A stretch of DNA of 64,000 nucleotides, taken from the NCBI GenBank assembly GCA_019414665.1, contig DXLO01000013.1, positions 1 through 64,000 of the forward strand. The letters run 5' to 3'. Of this stretch, positions 60,874 through 64,000 are shown piece by piece (position 1 is the stretch's first letter; each line of letters opens with the position of its first letter). The notes below the pieces were generated by a model. That model made no database searches, had not been told where the DNA came from, and saw nothing but the letters and a program-made list of their open reading frames with translations. The translations under genes and the position numbers were made by a program. The DNA is from Bacteroides sp. Lineage in GTDB: Bacteria > Bacteroidota > Bacteroidia > Bacteroidales > Bacteroidaceae.

Positions 60874-61173
60874 TTACTCACTCTTTTTACCGATACACTC
60901 GTCTATATCTTGTTCCAGTTGTTTCAGCTTTTCCAGATAAGGCGTGGTATCATTACGGTCTTTCATAGACATATTTTCAAAAGCCAGTTCCAGGGCTGTC
61001 ATAACCCAATACTTCTCAGTATTGAAATTAGGGAACTTATTGCGGTATTTGTTTAGTTTATAATCAATCTGTTTGGCTGCATCCCGATATAGTTGTTCCT
61101 CTTCACGTTTAATGATGAGCGGATATCGTTCGTTGTCAATCAGCAGATGTATTTTCATTTGGTCGTCCGTCAT
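60874..61173 (-). CDS. zapA: Cell division protein ZapA
   Basis: The 99-residue Z-ring-associated protein. MKIHLLIDNERYPLIIKREEEQLYRDAAKQIDYKLNKYR matches the ZapA N-terminal globular domain (the family's V.I.G..Y.L. and E..lr.aA..vn pattern). The C-terminal half is a coiled coil (TALELAFENMSMKDR, KLKQLEQDIDECIGKK). An internal ATG five codons in is an alternative start. The gene 19 bp upstream encodes another short coiled-coil protein, probably a division partner. Confidence 0.9.
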   Translation of the reverse strand: MTDDQMKIHLLIDNERYPLIIKREEEQLYRDAAKQIDYKLNKYRNKFPNFNTEKYWVMTALELAFENMSMKDRNDTTPYLEKLKQLEQDIDECIGKKSE

Positions 61174-61192
61174 GCTCTTTTCACCGTTTTAA

Positions 61193-61486
61193 TTATTCAT
61201 TCAGCAAAGCGATACATTTGTCGACTTCACGCACAAGCTTCGCCAATCGTTGTTTGGTATCTCGGAGTTCATTGTCGTTGATACTGATTATGCGAGCTGT
61301 TTTCAAATTGGTATACATGGCTTCCAATTCTTTTCGGCTATTTTGAAGTTCGGCTATTTCAACTTCTTTTTCAGCAAGAAGTTGACGGAGAGATGCATTT
61401 TCTTTTTGTTGTTCTTCATATAAATACATAAAATGCCTCAGTTTCCCTTCGAAAGTATTCAATAGCTTTTTGTCTTCTTCCGTCAT
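61193..61486 (-). CDS. Short coiled-coil protein next to ZapA
   Basis: A 97-residue soluble protein that is almost all heptad-like helix: LYEEQQKENASLRQLLAEKEVEIAELQNSRKELEAMYTNL, then DTKQRLAKLVREVDKCIALLNE. The C-terminal LVREVDKCIALLNE is typical of this Bacteroidales protein family found upstream of zapA. A role like ZapB, helping ZapA or FtsZ, is inferred from location and coiled-coil character only. Start at ATG 61486, downstream of a promoter; an upstream in-frame ATG at 61534 lies in the -33 region. Confidence 0.8.
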   Translation of the reverse strand: MTEEDKKLLNTFEGKLRHFMYLYEEQQKENASLRQLLAEKEVEIAELQNSRKELEAMYTNLKTARIISINDNELRDTKQRLAKLVREVDKCIALLNE

Positions 61487-61505
61487 TTTGTACCAAAATT
61501 GTATA

Positions 61506-61535
61506 CAAATATAGTGGATTGAAGAGAAACACAAA
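61506..61535 (-). promoter_or_regulatory. Promoter of the coiled-coil/zapA operon
   Basis: Minus-strand TTTG (61532-61535), 18-nt spacer, TATATTTG (61506-61513), 19 nt before the start codon. Confidence 0.65.
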
Positions 61536-61666
61536 AATTTTTGCTCATATTTTCTTTTAAATAGGATAAAATTTAAGGGATATTGGGCAAATTTTCGGGT
61601 GGAATCAGAATGTTGACACTTTTTTGTTGTTAAAAGAATTGGATGTATAAAGGTTATACATGGAAT

Positions 61667-61727
61667 GAATAAAAATGAAAAAATCGCTTCGGATTCTTTA
61701 TGTTAAGATGCTCCGAAGCGATTTTTT
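61667..61727 (-). terminator. Terminator of the M3 peptidase gene
   Basis: A 16-bp stem (61678-61693 with 61712-61727; core ATCGCTTCGGA) is followed on the minus strand by TTTTTTCATTTTTATT. Confidence 0.88.
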
Positions 61728-61746
61728 ATTTATATCTTAGAGATGC

Positions 61747-63894
61747 TTATCTTTTTTCGATATCTCCATTGATTAGTGTTTGAGGTTCTTCTTTCAGTAA
61801 ACCACGATTTTTGAGTAACGCATCTATCTTAGGTTCGCGGCCACGGAAATTCTTATACATAGTCATTCCATCGTCGATGCCACCCGGTGTCAGGATATAT
61901 TTACGGAATTTGTCTGCCATTTCTTTGTTGAAGATGTCACCTGTTTCCTTGAAAGCCTGAAATGCGTCACAGTCTAATACCTCAGCCCACATATAGCTGT
62001 AATATCCGGCTGTATATCCACCTCCCATTGTGTGACTGAAATTGGTAACACGGTAGCGTGGATAGATTTGTGAAGGAATTCCGCGTTCTTTCAGTTTTTG
62101 AGATTCGAACTCCATAACATTCAGGTCAGAAGGAACTTCTTTCAGTGTATGTAAGTCCATATCTGTAAGCGAAGCAGCCAGATATTCTACTGTAGCAAAA
62201 CCCTGACCGTATTTAGCGCTTTCTTCTATTTTCTTTACCAGTTCCATTGGTATTACTTCGCCTGTTTTGTAGTGTTTGGCGTAGATGTTCAGCACTTCCG
62301 GTTCGAATGCCCAGTGCTCATTTATTTGCGAAGGAAGTTCTACAAAGTCGCGTTCAACATTGGAAACTCCCGGGTAGTGTACGTCGCACATGAAACTGTG
62401 CAAGGCATGTCCAAATTCATGGAACATAGTTGTTACATTGTCAATGCTTTGCAAAGCAGGTTTGTCACCGCTTGCAGTTGTCATGTTGCATACGTTTACA
62501 ACCACTGGCAGAACTCGTTCATTGCCGTTATAGCTCTGATCTCTGAAACCTGTACACCAGGCTCCGGCTCCTTTACCGTCACGCGGGTAATAGTCGCTGT
62601 AGAAGAGGGCAAGTACTTTACCATCTTTATCGATCACTTCCCATGACTGAGCTGTTTTTTCATACACAGGGAATTTATCTGTACATTCTCTGAAAGTCAA
62701 GCCATAAAGTTTATTTGCTACATAGAAGATACCTTTCAGTACATTGTTGATTTCAAGGTATTCTGAAACTTTATCTTCATCGATAGCATATTTGGCTTGT
62801 TTAGCTTTATTAAGATAGTACATATAGTCCCATCCTTCCGGCTCGAAGTTATAGCCATCTTTCTTTATTTCAGCACGTATATCATTCAGCTCTTCTTTAG
62901 CTTTTTCTACAGCAGGAGTCCATACCTGGTCGAGCAAGCGGTATACATTCTGTTCGTTTTTTGCCATACGATTGTCGAGGGCAAGAGAAGCATAATCTTC
63001 ATATCCCATCAGCTTAGCTTTTTGTAAGCGTAAAGTAACCAGTTTGCGGGATATTTCTTTATTGTCATACTGGTTGTTCTGATTTCCTCGATTGTAATAT
63101 GCATCATATACGCGATGACGCAATTCACGGTTTTTACAGTATTGTAGAACAGGGTTACAGCTTGGACGCTGCATATTGAACATCCATTTTCCTTTCTGTC
63201 CGTTTTCTTCTGCCATTTTAGCGGCAGCTTCGATATTTGCTTCTGGAAGTCCTTCCAGTTCTTCCAGCTTGTCGACTGTAACAAATGTGTTATTGGTTTC
63301 GTGCATCAGGTTTTGGCTGAATGTAAGTTCCAGCAGTGATATTTCACTGTTCAGCTTACGTAATTCGGCTTTCTGCTCATCATTTAATCCAGCGCCGCCA
63401 CGGATAAAACGCTTGTACACATTTTCCAGTAGTTTGGTCTGTTCTTTATCTAATCCAAATTTTTTCTGATTGTCGTAAACTTCTTTCACTTTTGCAAAAA
63501 GCAATGGATTCAAGTAAATATCATCGCTGTGTGCAGAAAATAATGGAGACAGTTCTTTTTCCAAAGCGCGAGTCTCTTCGGTTGAGTTGCTACTAGCGAT
63601 AGGTCCGAAAACATATTCTACTTTAGTAAGCAGTTCTCCACTGCGGTCGAGTGCAACGATAGTGTTTTCGAAGTCGGGTACTGCGCGATTTCGGATAATA
63701 GCATTGATTTCCTGTTTCTGTTCTTCCATTCCTTTCAGGAACGCTTCACGGTAGTTGTCGATAGTAATTTTTTCGAATGGAGCAATTTCATACGGAGTAC
63801 CATACGATTCTGATAGAAATGGATTGGTACTTTGTGCCATGCTGCTTCCTCCCAATGCCAGAGCGAAGGCGGCTGTGAATAAACATTTCTTCAT
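61747..63894 (-). CDS. M3-family zinc metallopeptidase, peptidyl-dipeptidase Dcp type
   Basis: The 715-residue peptidase cleaves dipeptides from the C-terminus of peptides or acts as an oligopeptidase. It has a Sec signal peptide (1-20, ending SMA), so it is periplasmic. STNPFLSESYGTPYEIAPFEKI is the usual Dcp start. The zinc motif HEFGH (492-496) lies within TTMFHEFGHALHSFMCDV, the third ligand Glu is in RDFVELPSQINEHW, and the substrate-binding YRVTNFSHTMGGGYTAGYYSYMWAE block precedes the C-terminus. Full Dcp length. Single gene with its own promoter and terminator. Confidence 0.95.
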   Translation of the reverse strand: MKKCLFTAAFALALGGSSMAQSTNPFLSESYGTPYEIAPFEKITIDNYREAFLKGMEEQKQEINAIIRNRAVPDFENTIVALDRSGELLTKVEYVFGPIASSNSTEETRALEKELSPLFSAHSDDIYLNPLLFAKVKEVYDNQKKFGLDKEQTKLLENVYKRFIRGGAGLNDEQKAELRKLNSEISLLELTFSQNLMHETNNTFVTVDKLEELEGLPEANIEAAAKMAEENGQKGKWMFNMQRPSCNPVLQYCKNRELRHRVYDAYYNRGNQNNQYDNKEISRKLVTLRLQKAKLMGYEDYASLALDNRMAKNEQNVYRLLDQVWTPAVEKAKEELNDIRAEIKKDGYNFEPEGWDYMYYLNKAKQAKYAIDEDKVSEYLEINNVLKGIFYVANKLYGLTFRECTDKFPVYEKTAQSWEVIDKDGKVLALFYSDYYPRDGKGAGAWCTGFRDQSYNGNERVLPVVVNVCNMTTASGDKPALQSIDNVTTMFHEFGHALHSFMCDVHYPGVSNVERDFVELPSQINEHWAFEPEVLNIYAKHYKTGEVIPMELVKKIEESAKYGQGFATVEYLAASLTDMDLHTLKEVPSDLNVMEFESQKLKERGIPSQIYPRYRVTNFSHTMGGGYTAGYYSYMWAEVLDCDAFQAFKETGDIFNKEMADKFRKYILTPGGIDDGMTMYKNFRGREPKIDALLKNRGLLKEEPQTLINGDIEKR

Positions 63895-63935
63895 TTTGTT
63901 AAAATAGGTATGTTAATTGTTGTAATCTTTGAGCG

Positions 63936-63967
63936 CAAATATAACGAAATGTCAGGAATTTAACAAG
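63936..63967 (-). promoter_or_regulatory. Promoter of the M3 peptidase gene
   Basis: Minus-strand TATATTTG (63936-63943) fits TAnnTTTG. CTTG (63964-63967) lies 20 nt upstream at the -33 position. The start codon is 41 nt downstream. Confidence 0.65.
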
Positions 63968-64000
63968 TGGGGCAGATTGCCTGTTTTTATATTTGATGCT

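Overview
The window looks like a chromosomal segment of a gut Bacteroidales, most likely Bacteroides or Phocaeicola; the genus is inference. The grounds are a SusC/SusD pair with an adjacent hybrid two-component regulator, TAnnTTTG promoter -7 boxes in front of many genes, A-rich start regions without a clear Shine-Dalgarno, a DAHP synthase-chorismate mutase fusion, and RNase Y next to zapA. No tRNA, rRNA, CRISPR array or transposase was seen.

Layout. 0-4.5 kb: a 5'-truncated polyamine-type solute-binding protein, a secreted proline-rich protein, an AsmA-like/GT51 peptidoglycan glycosyltransferase and a GNAT acetyltransferase. 4.7-26.7 kb: a glucuronoxylan utilisation locus. GH115 is on the minus strand. 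Divergent from it runs an esterase-GPH transporter-GH10-GH43-GH67 operon. Then come the HTCS sensor-regulator, a separately promoted GH3 and SusD/SusC, all on the minus strand. SusC/D would bind and import xylo-oligosaccharides, GH10 cuts the backbone, GH115/GH67 remove (methyl)glucuronic acid, the esterase removes acetyl groups, GH3 and GH43 finish the job, and the GPH carrier moves products inward. 26.8-32.2 kb: uvrA, a GHL10-family secreted hydrolase and a small outer-membrane barrel protein.

32.6-36.7 kb: the complete Phe/Tyr branch operon (pheA, aminotransferase, aroF-CM, tyrA), minus strand. In front of pheA I find a 29-codon leader ORF with eleven consecutive Phe/Tyr codons, then a terminator hairpin and a competing antiterminator. 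This is a textbook-style translation-coupled attenuator and the strongest discovery in the window.

36.8-46 kb: a MalY/PatB-type lyase, a TPR protein, a TapB-like secreted protein, an acyl-CoA ligase with its XRE-cupin regulator, a pair of flavodoxin-like genes, and an AT-rich acyltransferase/Crp-family pair flanked by TTGAC..GTCAA palindromes. 46.4-50.3 kb: EamA transporter-ravA-viaA operon. 50.3-57.9 kb: choloylglycine hydrolase, recQ, recJ, a C1B peptidase and an M24 Xaa-Pro peptidase. 58-64 kb: patatin-like phospholipase, rny, zapA, a coiled-coil partner and an M3 peptidase.

Across the window, several intergenic regions carry degenerate tandem arrays with a 21-22-nt period (TTTGTACgAA or AAAACaTC units). 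These are not explained by any gene or by the terminators they adjoin.
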